DNA of 31,220 bases from Paracoccaceae bacterium (GCA_023260935.1 JALQTL010000300.1:1-31220), one strand, 5' to 3'; numbered from the stretch's first letter, positions 8,630 through 16,607 are shown. The notes: generated by a model not told the origin, from the sequence alone. Translations and numbers: made by a program.

Positions 8630-8645
8630 TTGTGGGTATGCAAAC
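8630..8645. promoter_or_regulatory. Candidate MarR operator upstream of the binding-protein gene
   Basis: TTGTGGGTATGCAAAC lies 55 bp upstream of the binding-protein start. It matches TTGTTTGTGTGCAAAT at 16608-16623 at 12 of 16 positions, with the outer TTGT...TGCAAA identical and at the same spacing. On the minus strand the site falls in the spacer of a weak promoter candidate (GTGGAC / ACAATC). Shared placement ahead of both transcription units suggests a common regulator, most likely the local MarR protein. Confidence 0.45.
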
Positions 8646-8662
8646 AAAAAGTCCACGGTTTT

Positions 8663-10066
8663 CTATCCGGTCCGCGCCGTGGACAGAAGCCACAGACCAA
8701 GCACGGTATAGCCCACCATCAGCGCGGTCATCGGCAGATGGGCAAGGGCGGGCGCATCCTTTCCGGCCAGCCGCAAGGACAGCAGCACGGCCAGCAGATG
8801 TGCCCCGAGAATCGCCCCGAACTGAACGGCATAGATCAGCGGCATGATCCGCACATCCGTCAGGAACCCGAACGAAACGTAAAAGGCGGGCAGACCCAGC
8901 ACACTGTCACCCCGGAACAGCGGGTCATTCAGGGCGGCAAGGGTGTATTGGCCCACGGTCAGCAGTGTCACCAGATAATGCGCGGCGTGATAGCCCGCGG
9001 CGATGGCCAGAAAGGACAGCATCACCGGCCCCGCCGCAAAGCGTCCGGGCGCAAGGGCACGCCCGGCAAGGATAACGCCGCCAATGCCAAGGCCCGTCAG
9101 CGCCCAGACAGCCAGAAGCCCCAGAGAATTGGCCACCATCACCGCGGAGCGGCCGGTCGGCTCCAAGGGGTTTTCACCGATCACCCCGTGCCACCAGAAG
9201 GTTTCGATCAACCCGTCAAAGGTCAGGCTGCCCAGCGCCATGACCACGAACACCATCGCCGAAGGCGACAACGGCGGCATCTGCAAGACCTGCGCCCCGG
9301 GCCAGCCCCGCATCAGCCGGGCACGACTGCCTTCAAGCTCCAGCCAGATCGGGGAAACCTTGGCCAGAAACCCCATCAGCACCGTCAGGAATTCACCCTG
9401 CTCCAGCCAGTCTTCCCCTTCGGCCACGGCAAGCGCAAAGATGACAGCCCAGTAGACACCGGCCACCACCGCCAGAACCAGCGGGTCATCCGGGGCCAGC
9501 GACACCATCTGAAACCATGTAAAGCCGGCAAAGCCGGCCACCGCCGGCCAATGGCCAAGCCGCGCCAGCCCGATCCCCCCCGTCCGGCTCAAAAGCATCC
9601 GCGTGATGCGCACAGGCGATGTCCAAGGGTTGAGGGACCGCCAGATATTGCCAAAAAGCATGGAGCCCAGCGGCACCACGATCCACACCCCGGTCCAGAA
9701 CACCAGCGTCATCAGGTTGTGCATCGGGTCGCGCGCGCCGAAAAATCCGATCAGCAAAAGCCCCAGAAAGCACAGAAAGGACAGATAGGACGAAACCGAA
9801 ACGGGCACCCAGACCCGCCGGACCAGAACCTCGGCCGGGCGCAGTTCCGGCAAGCGATGAACCGCCGCCCCCATCAGCGCCGTCAGCAGGACGGTCAGTG
9901 CCGCCCCGGTGATGTAATGCCCCGTTGGCAGCGTCACGATCACGCTGGGCGGCAGGGCGCAGGCAAAGGCCAGCCCCGGGATCATCGCAAGCAGCAGCGC
10001 GGGACCAAAAATCCTTGAAGATTTTTGGCAAATTCCTTCGAGGGAATTTGCATCCCGTGGTGCCAT
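8663..10066 (-). CDS. Polytopic membrane protein of unknown function
   Basis: I do not recognise a characterised family with confidence. From the ATG at 10066 the protein has 467 residues and about 11-12 hydrophobic helices, with a signal-like N-terminal helix ending near LAFACALPP. A conserved-looking LFGNIWRSLNPWTSP segment follows the fourth helix. This resembles, from memory, the membrane proteins annotated fenitrothion hydrolase (FedB) in other bacteria, but that name should not be taken as function. The ATG overlaps the stop of the AA_synth gene (TGATG), implying coupling. Its first ~17 residues are encoded by a palindromic repeat (10005-10051). An internal ATG at 9985 would give 440 residues but has no ribosome-binding site. 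The position suggests a role in transport or a membrane step of the pathway. Confidence 0.75.
   Translation of the reverse strand: MAPRDANSLEGICQKSSRIFGPALLLAMIPGLAFACALPPSVIVTLPTGHYITGAALTVLLTALMGAAVHRLPELRPAEVLVRRVWVPVSVSSYLSFLCFLGLLLIGFFGARDPMHNLMTLVFWTGVWIVVPLGSMLFGNIWRSLNPWTSPVRITRMLLSRTGGIGLARLGHWPAVAGFAGFTWFQMVSLAPDDPLVLAVVAGVYWAVIFALAVAEGEDWLEQGEFLTVLMGFLAKVSPIWLELEGSRARLMRGWPGAQVLQMPPLSPSAMVFVVMALGSLTFDGLIETFWWHGVIGENPLEPTGRSAVMVANSLGLLAVWALTGLGIGGVILAGRALAPGRFAAGPVMLSFLAIAAGYHAAHYLVTLLTVGQYTLAALNDPLFRGDSVLGLPAFYVSFGFLTDVRIMPLIYAVQFGAILGAHLLAVLLSLRLAGKDAPALAHLPMTALMVGYTVLGLWLLSTARTG
10005..10051. repeat. Double palindromic repeat inside the 5' end of the membrane-protein gene
   Basis: Two abutting palindromes share one base. 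In the first, CCAAAAATC (10005-10013) pairs with GATTTTTGG (10020-10028). In the second, GCAAATTCC (10028-10036) pairs with GGAATTTGC (10043-10051). Each has a 9-bp perfect stem and a 6-base centre. They are AT-rich against a GC-rich background. I recall very similar paired palindromes recurring in Rhodobacteraceae genomes, so this is probably a dispersed REP-like element. It is translated in frame as the N-terminus of the downstream protein. Confidence 0.7.
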
Positions 10067-10647
10067 CAGCGCAATCCGTCCAGCCCCTTGACCTGATCCA
10101 CTTCCAGCCCGCCCGAGCGGCTGTGAACACGGCCGCCGCGTGCCATGGCAAGGGCGAACAGCACTTCCCCGGCCCTTGGGCCATCCTCGCAACGAACCGA
10201 AATCACGTCAAATCGTGACCGCACATAGGCCGCGTTCAGGTGGCCAAGGGGGATGTCCAGCGTAGCCCCCAGCCCGCCCACCTTCATCGCCGAAGGCACG
10301 ATGGCCCGGCATTCGCCCAGCCGGTCGCGCATGCCATAGCCGCCGGCAACGTGCCAAAGCGCGCCGTGTTCGCTTTCCCCCGCTTCGCCCACGATGGCGC
10401 CCTTGCCATAGGCATCAATGCCTTCCCGGCCACCCAAGGCTGCCACCAACCGGTCCGTCAGCAACAGCGCCAGCGGTTTCAGCGCCTCGACCGCGGGTTG
10501 AAGATCGGCTTCATACCGGCCGGCATAGGGATTGGCGCAGATGGCATAGATCGCCCCCCGAACGGGGGGGATGGCAGCCAGTGGGCCACCTTCGTGCAGG
10601 ATCTCTTCGACCTGCGTAACGATCTTGCGAATCCTGAACTCAGACAT
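10066..10647 (-). CDS. AA_synth (amino acid synthesis) family protein
   Basis: A 193-residue soluble protein beginning MSEFRIRKIVTQVEEILHEGG, matching the AA_synth family (PF06684). That family's name does not rest on a well-defined biochemical activity. Other visible segments are AICANPYAGRYEADLQP and the C-terminal HSRSGGLEVDQVKGLDGL. The ATG at 10647 follows GAGAGGGCGC and overlaps the UPF0280 gene by 8 bp. Its stop overlaps the membrane-protein start. I recall this family next to hydantoinase, UPF0280 and molybdenum hydroxylase genes in other proteobacteria. Its job here is probably in the same ring-degradation pathway, but no reaction can be assigned. Confidence 0.85.
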   Translation of the reverse strand: MSEFRIRKIVTQVEEILHEGGPLAAIPPVRGAIYAICANPYAGRYEADLQPAVEALKPLALLLTDRLVAALGGREGIDAYGKGAIVGEAGESEHGALWHVAGGYGMRDRLGECRAIVPSAMKVGGLGATLDIPLGHLNAAYVRSRFDVISVRCEDGPRAGEVLFALAMARGGRVHSRSGGLEVDQVKGLDGLR

Positions 10648-11530
10648 GCGCCCTCTCATTCCTGTCCATCGGCAGGGCCATCGCCCCGGTTACCCGCAGA
10701 TCACCCTGAAGGAAAAGTGCTGCCCCTTCAACAGCGCCACGCGCCCGGAAGCCTTCGGCACAGGCAAGGCCGCGGTCAAGCGCCGCAGCACGCTGCCCGG
10801 CGGAAAGCACGGGCACGCCCACAGTCACCATCCGCGGGCCCAGATCGCTGTCAGCCTGCAAGCTGTGTGCCGGTTGGCGGTCAATTCCCGGATGATCGGG
10901 CAGATCCACCGCATTGGCAATCATGGTTGCCGCCGCATCGGCCATGGCCGCCGTCCGGGCGATGACCGTTACCGCATCGGCGATGCCGAAAGACCAGCTT
11001 CGTCCCCGCCAGCCCGAGGTGGCAATGCCCCTGCCAGCATCCCGCGCGTGCAGGGCAAGGCGGTCCGGCGCCCCTTGGCGGGTGGCAAGGGCGCAGGTCA
11101 GGCTTTCGCCGGGGCCAAGAAACAGCGCGATGTCGCCGCCGTTGTTGACATAGGCACGGGTCACGCCCGGTTGCACCAGTGCGGACAGCACCTCTTCCGC
11201 CACGGCCCCTGCAACGGCGGCCATCGGGGTGATGAAGGCAGGACGGAACGGCGTAACGGCACGCGCCATCCGCCGCGCCACCGGACCCTTCACGGAAGCC
11301 GCATCGCCCGTGGCCTCGGCCCGAAGCAAGGGCAGTTCGGCGCAAAGTTCGGGCAGTATTTCGGGAAAGCGGGCTGCCGCGGCCGCTTCGCCCCGGGCCA
11401 CGGCCGCCGGATCGCCCCAAGCTTTTGCGATGATGTCGATCGGCCCGTGATGCAGGTGCAGGCGCCCGTCGGCCAGCCGGGCCATCTGCGCGCCCTGCCG
11501 GTTCGGGAAGGGATCGGGGCGCGCTGTCAT
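10640..11530 (-). CDS. UPF0280 family protein (ApbE-like fold)
   Basis: A 296-residue protein of the UPF0280 family, structurally grouped with ApbE-like proteins. Visible motifs are FRPAFITPMAAVAGAVAEEV (95-114), VNNGGDI (128-134) and a region RGIATSGWRGRSWSFGIADAV (167-187), followed by an alanine-rich helix. NGGD and ATSG are reminiscent of the flavin- and metal-binding motifs of ApbE FAD:protein FMN transferase. The ATG at 11530 is one base after the stop of the Hnr-like gene (TGAAATG), so the two are tightly coupled. The family has no established activity. The context raises the possibility that it modifies the neighbouring reductase (see findings). Confidence 0.85.
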   Translation of the reverse strand: MTARPDPFPNRQGAQMARLADGRLHLHHGPIDIIAKAWGDPAAVARGEAAAAARFPEILPELCAELPLLRAEATGDAASVKGPVARRMARAVTPFRPAFITPMAAVAGAVAEEVLSALVQPGVTRAYVNNGGDIALFLGPGESLTCALATRQGAPDRLALHARDAGRGIATSGWRGRSWSFGIADAVTVIARTAAMADAAATMIANAVDLPDHPGIDRQPAHSLQADSDLGPRMVTVGVPVLSAGQRAAALDRGLACAEGFRARGAVEGAALFLQGDLRVTGAMALPMDRNERAHV

Positions 11531-11531
11531 T

Positions 11532-12974
11532 TCATTCCCCGGGCCAAGGGTCCAGCCGGGCAGAGATGGGGTATTCGCCGCCCTCGCGCTGCACGGAAGC
11601 CAGATCACGGATCGCCGCACCGTGGCCCCCCATCGCCAGATAGGCATCCCGAGGCAGGGTGAATTCCAGTGGTGCCACAAGTGCGGGCGTCGGCACATAG
11701 CCAAAGGCACCGGGCGGCAGCCGGGTGACATCGACCATGAAAGTGATCCCGCCACCGGGCCAGACATAGCATTCCGCGCCGCCGCTGGTCAGCCTTGTCT
11801 GACCGGCCTGCACCGACCGGGTCAGCCGCACGGGGTTGCGGGTCACGCCCGCCCGAAGGCTACCTCCGGCGCCGCCCACGAACAGGACCGTGCAAAGCGA
11901 AGGTTCGCAGTTTTCGTCGATCAGCCCGACGGTGGCCTTCAGCTGGTCTGGCAGGGGCGTTTTCTGCGGGACCAGAGCCTGATCCAGAACGTAATAGCCA
12001 TATTCTTCGCCCGTGGTGGATACCATCAGCAAGCGCAGGCCGGGGCGCGCGCCTTTCTTCGGGTTCCAGTCTCCCAGAATTTCCAGCGGGTCTGTCAGGC
12101 GGGTGCCGCCCCAGCCAAGGCCAGGTTCGGACACCCTGAAATAACGCCCGGGGGTGGATCGATGGCCCTTGATGCGGATGCCCGTGGGTTCCCAGCCCAG
12201 AACCTTGCCGGCCTGATGTTCGCTGACGACACCGGTGATGTGGTCATCGACCACCACCACCTCATCCACAAGGCCCGCCCATTGGCTGGCAAACATGCCG
12301 ATGGTGGCAGAACCGCAGCCCACGCGCATCCGCTGTTCGGCCACGCCATCCACGATCGGCGCCCGGCCGGCCTGCACGATGACGGTAGACCCGCCGTCGA
12401 TGGAAAGTTCCACCGCCTCTGCGTTGCATAGGGCCAGAAGGGCTGCGCAGGTGACACGGCCTTCGGCCTTGGTGCCCCCGGTCAGGTGATGAACCCCGCC
12501 AAGGCTGAGCATCTGACTGCCGTATTCGGCCGTTGTCACATGGCCGACGGGCTCGCCTTCCGCGCGCACGACAGCGCCTTCGGGACCAAGGAAACGGTCG
12601 GTGTCGATCTTCACCTTCACGCCGCAATAGGAAAAGATCGCCTCGGTCACGACCGTAACCATATCGGCACCGCCGATCTGGCTGGAAACGATGAAGGGCG
12701 CGGGCTTGTAATCGGGATAGGTGGTGCCGGACCCGATGCCCGTAACGAAGGTATCGGCCGGGAAGGGATCGGCCGCCCCGTCCCAGTCACGGGCGGCAAA
12801 GGGCACGATCCGCGATCCGCTTTCCAAGGCGTGCGACAGCATGACAACCGGATCGGTGCGCACGATGCGCCCGGCATCATTGGCATAACGGTCGCAGGCA
12901 CCGGTCTGGCCCGGCGCGATGTAGCACATGACCGGGCAGGCATCGCAGCGGATCTTTTCGGGGGCGTCACCCAT
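11532..12974 (-). CDS. hnr: 6-hydroxynicotinate reductase-like iron-sulfur protein
   Basis: A 480-residue protein that I recognise as the group annotated 6-hydroxynicotinate reductase in Bradyrhizobium and relatives. The characterised enzyme, Eubacterium barkeri Hnr, reduces 6-hydroxynicotinate to 1,4,5,6-tetrahydro-6-oxonicotinate and contains covalent flavin and several Fe-S clusters. The N-terminus has cysteines at 10, 13, 17 and 27 (CDACPVMC...GAC), a 4Fe-4S-like pattern. Further cysteines at 117, 176, 183, 220, 356 and 361 could bind other clusters. A GSAT motif (221-224) lies in a conserved-looking glycine-rich segment. It is separated from the Mo hydroxylase gene by 99 bp and is coupled to the UPF0280 gene. 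The start at 12974 has only a weak ribosome-binding site. The true substrate may be another hydroxylated N-heterocycle. Confidence 0.75.
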   Translation of the reverse strand: MGDAPEKIRCDACPVMCYIAPGQTGACDRYANDAGRIVRTDPVVMLSHALESGSRIVPFAARDWDGAADPFPADTFVTGIGSGTTYPDYKPAPFIVSSQIGGADMVTVVTEAIFSYCGVKVKIDTDRFLGPEGAVVRAEGEPVGHVTTAEYGSQMLSLGGVHHLTGGTKAEGRVTCAALLALCNAEAVELSIDGGSTVIVQAGRAPIVDGVAEQRMRVGCGSATIGMFASQWAGLVDEVVVVDDHITGVVSEHQAGKVLGWEPTGIRIKGHRSTPGRYFRVSEPGLGWGGTRLTDPLEILGDWNPKKGARPGLRLLMVSTTGEEYGYYVLDQALVPQKTPLPDQLKATVGLIDENCEPSLCTVLFVGGAGGSLRAGVTRNPVRLTRSVQAGQTRLTSGGAECYVWPGGGITFMVDVTRLPPGAFGYVPTPALVAPLEFTLPRDAYLAMGGHGAAIRDLASVQREGGEYPISARLDPWPGE

Positions 12975-13015
12975 GGCTGCACGGCCCGGGGAGACGGCCT
13001 GCTGCCCTGCCCGCG

Positions 13016-13065
13016 CCGGGGGCTGTCTGCCCCCGGACCCCCGAGAGTATTGGGGCCAAGATGAA
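13016..13065. repeat. GC-rich REP-like element between hydroxylase and reductase genes
   Basis: CCGGGGGC (13016-13023) and GCCCCCGG (13029-13036) form a perfect 8-bp stem with loop TGTCT. ACCCCCGAGAGTATTGGGG and CCAAGATGAA follow. This arrangement (GC hairpin, CCCCCGAG, AT-rich core, CCAAGATGAA) is one I recall as a common dispersed intergenic element of Rhodobacteraceae. On the minus strand it sits after the hydroxylase stop. It could stabilise or attenuate the message, but no U-run follows. Confidence 0.55.
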
Positions 13066-13073
13066 GGGGCTGT

Positions 13074-15746
13074 TCATGCGTTTCCTTTCATCGCGGCAAG
13101 AAGCCGGTGGGGCAGCACTGGCACCCGGGTATGGTCAGCCCCGGTGGCGTGGCGGATGGCATTCAGGATGGCCGGCGCCGTGGGGATCAGCACATGTTCG
13201 CCAAGGCCCTTGGCGCCGAAGGGGCCTTCGGGATCGGGCACTTCGATCAGCAGGCTTTCGATGGGGGGCACATCACCGATGGTGGGGATCAGATAGTCAT
13301 GCAGGTTCTCGGTTCGGCCGGGAAGATACTCTTCCATCAGCGCAAGCCCGATGCCCTGGGCGATGCCGCCTTCGATCTGGCCGGTTGCCAGAAGGGGGTT
13401 GATCGTGCGGCCGACATCATGCGCTGCCGTGACCCTGATCAGGCGGATCGTGCCAAGGTCGGGGTCCACCTCCAGCTCCACCATCTGCGCGCCAAAGCCG
13501 TAAAGCGCATAGGGGGAGCCCTGCCCGTTTTCGTCCAGCGCAACGGTGGGCGGGTCATAGGTGGCCTCGGCCGAGAGGGCGTAGCCGAAGCGGTCGGGCG
13601 GCAAGTCGACAAGGGCGATCTGCCGGCGGGTGGGGCCATCGCTGACGGTCAGAACCGTATCTGACAAGGCCAGTTTCGCCCCATCCCCCGCATTGGCAAG
13701 GCGCAGGATCGCCGCACGCAGGGCCGTGGCAGAGGCCTGTGCTGCGCGCCCGGTGACAAAGGTTTGCCGGCTGGCCGAGGTCTTGCCCGCGTCCGGTGTC
13801 AAGGCCGTATCGGGGCCGATCAGCGAAAAGCTGGCCACCGGCAGGCCGAGGGCTGCGGCGGCAATCTGGCTGATCACCGTATTGGCGCCCTGCCCGATAT
13901 CCGTCGCCCCTTGGTGCAGCATCACCTTTCCGTCCCGGGACAGGCCGATGCGGATGGTCGATGGATTGGGCAGCGCGGTGTTGCCGCAACCATACCAGCA
14001 GGAGGCAACGCCGACGCCGCGACGGCCCGGGCGCGCCTCTTGCAGGGCGCGGGCCCAGTGCGGGCGCAAGGCGCGCAGGCAGGGCGCGATGCCCGCGGCC
14101 TGAAGCACCTGTCCGGTTGCCGTGGCATCGCCGTCTTCCAACGCGTTCAGGATACGGAATTCCAGCCGGTCAAGCCCGACCTTTTCGGCCAGCCGGTCAT
14201 AGATGGTTTCCTGCCAAAGTGCCGCCTGGGGCACGCCAAAGCCGCGGAAGGCACCAGAGATCGGCCCATGCGTATGCACTGCGCGGGCCCGGGCGGTAAC
14301 ATGCGGCGTGCGATAGGGGCCAGAGACATGGACCGGCACGCGATTTGCCACGGTAGGGCCCCAGCTGGCATAGGCGCCGGTGTTGAAGCGGCCGTCAAAT
14401 TCAAGCGCCACGATGCGACCGGTCGCATCGCAGCCGATACGACCCGTCATTTCGGCCGGGTGGCGCTTTGTGGTGGAGGCCATGCTTTCGGCCCGGGAAT
14501 AGATCATGCGACAGGGGCGCCCGGTCTTCAGCGTGACAAGGCCCAGAAGCGGTTGAAGACTGACATCGAGCTTCGATCCGAAGCCACCGCCAACGGCCGA
14601 GGGAATGATGCGCAGCCGGTCTGCCGGAAGGCCCAGAACGGCCGCGGTTTCGTCACGGTCCATGACCGGCGCCTGCGTGCAGGCGCGGATGACCAGAACC
14701 CCGTCTTCCATCCATGCCGACCCGGCCTCGGGTTCGATATAGGCGTGTTCGACGAAGGAAGTCTGCATATGCCCTTCGATGACATGTGCCGCCTCTTCCA
14801 GCGCGCGGTGGCTGTCGCCCTTGATCACCTGCCCTTCGATCAGGCGATTGTCGGGGCGGGAGGCGTGCAGGCGCGGGGCGCCCTGCGCCTCGGCCTCGGC
14901 CGGGGTGATCAGCGCCTCAAGCGGTTCCCAGGTGATCGGGAATCCCGCCGTATCAGGGTCTGTTCCGGGTTCAAAGGCCACAAGGGCCACGCATTCGCCG
15001 CGGAACCGGGCAGGGCTTTCGGCAAGGGCAGGCTGGTCGGCGAAGGGGGGGATGGCGCCAAAAAGATTGCGGCCCGGAATATCGGCCGCAGTAAAGACCC
15101 CGGCCACACCCGGGCGCGCGGCATAGGCGGCCAGATCGCCGAAGCGAAAGGCCGCATGGGGGTGAGGAGAGCGGATGGCCGCCAGCAGGAGGGAACCTTC
15201 GAGGGCCTCATCGGCACCGAAATTGTCGCCGGCAACCTTTGCCGCGCCATCCAGCCGCGGCAAAGACTGGCCGATGGCGCCATCGGCAACTGGCTCTGCT
15301 GGCGCTTCATCAACATCGCAGATCGCGGAAATGATCTTGCGATAACCAGTGCAGCGGCACAGCACCCCGCCCAGCGCATCCTGAACCTCGGCTTCCGTCG
15401 GGCGGGGCGTGCGGCGCAGAAGATCTACCCCCGCCATCAGCATTCCGGGCGTGCAGATGCCGCATTGCGCCGCGCCATGGCGAAGAAAGGCGCGCTTCAG
15501 GCGATCCAGATCGGGGGCCGGGGATTCCACGGTTTCCACCTGCCGGCCCGCTACCCGGCCCACGGGCACAAGACAGGCGCAGACCTGAGCGCCGTCCAGC
15601 ATCACCGTGCAGGCGCCACAATCGCCGGCGTCACAGCCCACCTTCGTGCCCTTGCGGCCAAGGGTTTCGCGCAGGGCTTCTGTCAGGCGGGTGGTCGGGT
15701 CCAGATCAAGATGGACGGGTTCACCATTCAGGGCAAAGCTGATCAT
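13074..15746 (-). CDS. Xanthine dehydrogenase-family hydroxylase: fused [2Fe-2S] and molybdopterin subunits
   Basis: An 890-residue fusion. Residues 1-145 are the two-[2Fe-2S] subunit: plant-type cluster with Cys38, Cys43, Cys46 and Cys58 (GCDAGDCGACTV), and a second cluster with Cys95, Cys98, Cys130 and Cys132 (CGIC...CRC). From about 160 onward is the molybdopterin-cytosine-dinucleotide subunit, with AVGGGFGSK, GAFRGFGVPQAALWQE and the catalytic-glutamate motif GPFGAKGLGE (841-850, Glu850). These enzymes hydroxylate N-heteroaromatics or purines with water-derived oxygen. The same fused layout plus a separate FAD gene is found in E. coli XdhD/YgfM. It overlaps the FAD subunit gene by 4 bp (ATGA). 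Substrate specificity is not readable; nicotinate-like rings are suggested by the neighbouring reductase. No MCD-maturation gene is present here. Confidence 0.92.
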   Translation of the reverse strand: MISFALNGEPVHLDLDPTTRLTEALRETLGRKGTKVGCDAGDCGACTVMLDGAQVCACLVPVGRVAGRQVETVESPAPDLDRLKRAFLRHGAAQCGICTPGMLMAGVDLLRRTPRPTEAEVQDALGGVLCRCTGYRKIISAICDVDEAPAEPVADGAIGQSLPRLDGAAKVAGDNFGADEALEGSLLLAAIRSPHPHAAFRFGDLAAYAARPGVAGVFTAADIPGRNLFGAIPPFADQPALAESPARFRGECVALVAFEPGTDPDTAGFPITWEPLEALITPAEAEAQGAPRLHASRPDNRLIEGQVIKGDSHRALEEAAHVIEGHMQTSFVEHAYIEPEAGSAWMEDGVLVIRACTQAPVMDRDETAAVLGLPADRLRIIPSAVGGGFGSKLDVSLQPLLGLVTLKTGRPCRMIYSRAESMASTTKRHPAEMTGRIGCDATGRIVALEFDGRFNTGAYASWGPTVANRVPVHVSGPYRTPHVTARARAVHTHGPISGAFRGFGVPQAALWQETIYDRLAEKVGLDRLEFRILNALEDGDATATGQVLQAAGIAPCLRALRPHWARALQEARPGRRGVGVASCWYGCGNTALPNPSTIRIGLSRDGKVMLHQGATDIGQGANTVISQIAAAALGLPVASFSLIGPDTALTPDAGKTSASRQTFVTGRAAQASATALRAAILRLANAGDGAKLALSDTVLTVSDGPTRRQIALVDLPPDRFGYALSAEATYDPPTVALDENGQGSPYALYGFGAQMVELEVDPDLGTIRLIRVTAAHDVGRTINPLLATGQIEGGIAQGIGLALMEEYLPGRTENLHDYLIPTIGDVPPIESLLIEVPDPEGPFGAKGLGEHVLIPTAPAILNAIRHATGADHTRVPVLPHRLLAAMKGNA

Positions 15747-16570
15747 TGAAGGGCCTCTGCCACGGCGCGGCGCAGAAGGTGGGTGGCAGCGCTGGTGCGA
15801 TAGGAAGCGGTGGCGCGCACGTCATCGATTGGGGAAAGGGCGCGGGCAACGGCGGCCTCTGTCATCGCTTCACCTGCCGAAGCGGCGGAAAGGCCGGTCA
15901 GCGCCGCCTCTATTTCCGGCAGGCGGCGGGCGGTGGCAGAACAGGCGCCTACCGCCAGCGCAGCGGCAGAAATCTGGCCATCGCGCAGGCTGAGGCGCGC
16001 GGCAACCATGGCGATCGAGATCACCAGATAGGCCCGCGCGCCCAGTTTGACAAAGGCCGACCCACCGTCAAGCGACGCCGCCGGCAGGATCACCGCCGTC
16101 AGCAGTTCATCGGGCGCACGGGCGGTGCGCCGGGGGCCCAAAAGGAAATCGGGCAGGGCAAGCTGGCGCGTTCCGCGGGGGCTGGCAAGCTCTACCCTTG
16201 CATCCAGCGCCAGAAGCGGCGGCACGCCATCGGCGGCGGGCGAGGCGTTGCACAGGTTGCCACCGATGGTTCCCGCATTCTGGATCTGGCGCCCGCCCAC
16301 CATCAGCGCCGCCTGTTGCAGGGCGCGGGCGGCCGGGGGCAGCTTGGCCTTAGCCAGTTCAGACCATGTGGTGCAGGCCCCGATCCGCAGATCATCACTG
16401 CCAGAGATCCCCGAAAGCCCCTTGATCGCCGTCAGGTCCAGAACCTGGCCCGGAAGGCTTTGCCGCATGCCGGGATAAATATCGGTGCCACCGGCAAGCG
16501 GCTGCCATCGGCCCGACCCCAGAAGGGAAAGGGCATCCTGCAAGGTCTGCGGACGCGCAAAGGCGTTCAT
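15743..16570 (-). CDS. FAD-binding subunit of molybdenum hydroxylase (CoxM/NdhF-like)
   Basis: A 275-residue flavoprotein subunit of the xanthine dehydrogenase family. FAD-binding motifs LAGGTDIYP (25-33) and TIGGNLCNASPAAD are present, followed by the CO_deh_flav_C domain. It passes electrons from the fused Fe-S/Mo subunit to an acceptor. The ATG at 16570 has a strong GGGAGG site at proper spacing. An in-frame extension to 16786 would cross the regulator's promoter and is rejected. It is the first gene of the catabolic operon, with a predicted promoter (TTGACA-N17-CAAACT) and operator just upstream, divergent from the MarR gene. Confidence 0.92.
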   Translation of the reverse strand: MNAFARPQTLQDALSLLGSGRWQPLAGGTDIYPGMRQSLPGQVLDLTAIKGLSGISGSDDLRIGACTTWSELAKAKLPPAARALQQAALMVGGRQIQNAGTIGGNLCNASPAADGVPPLLALDARVELASPRGTRQLALPDFLLGPRRTARAPDELLTAVILPAASLDGGSAFVKLGARAYLVISIAMVAARLSLRDGQISAAALAVGACSATARRLPEIEAALTGLSAASAGEAMTEAAVARALSPIDDVRATASYRTSAATHLLRRAVAEALQ

Positions 16571-16607
16571 GTGACCTCCCTGTTCATGGCCGATTGCACC
16601 GGCCCTT

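Noticed and set aside
8153..10018. 621-codon open frame on the plus strand, opposite the binding-protein and membrane-protein genes
   Set aside because: Low-complexity His/Arg/Gln/Pro composition crossing two real antisense genes. No homology motifs or ribosome-binding site.
13016..13036. Rho-independent terminator after the hydroxylase gene
   Set aside because: The stem is strong but followed by GC-rich sequence without a U-run on the transcribed strand. A repeat element explains it better.
13764..15749. 661-codon open frame on the plus strand, opposite the Mo hydroxylase
   Set aside because: The opposite strand contains unambiguous Fe-S and molybdopterin motifs in frame. The plus-strand frame is a GC-rich shadow.
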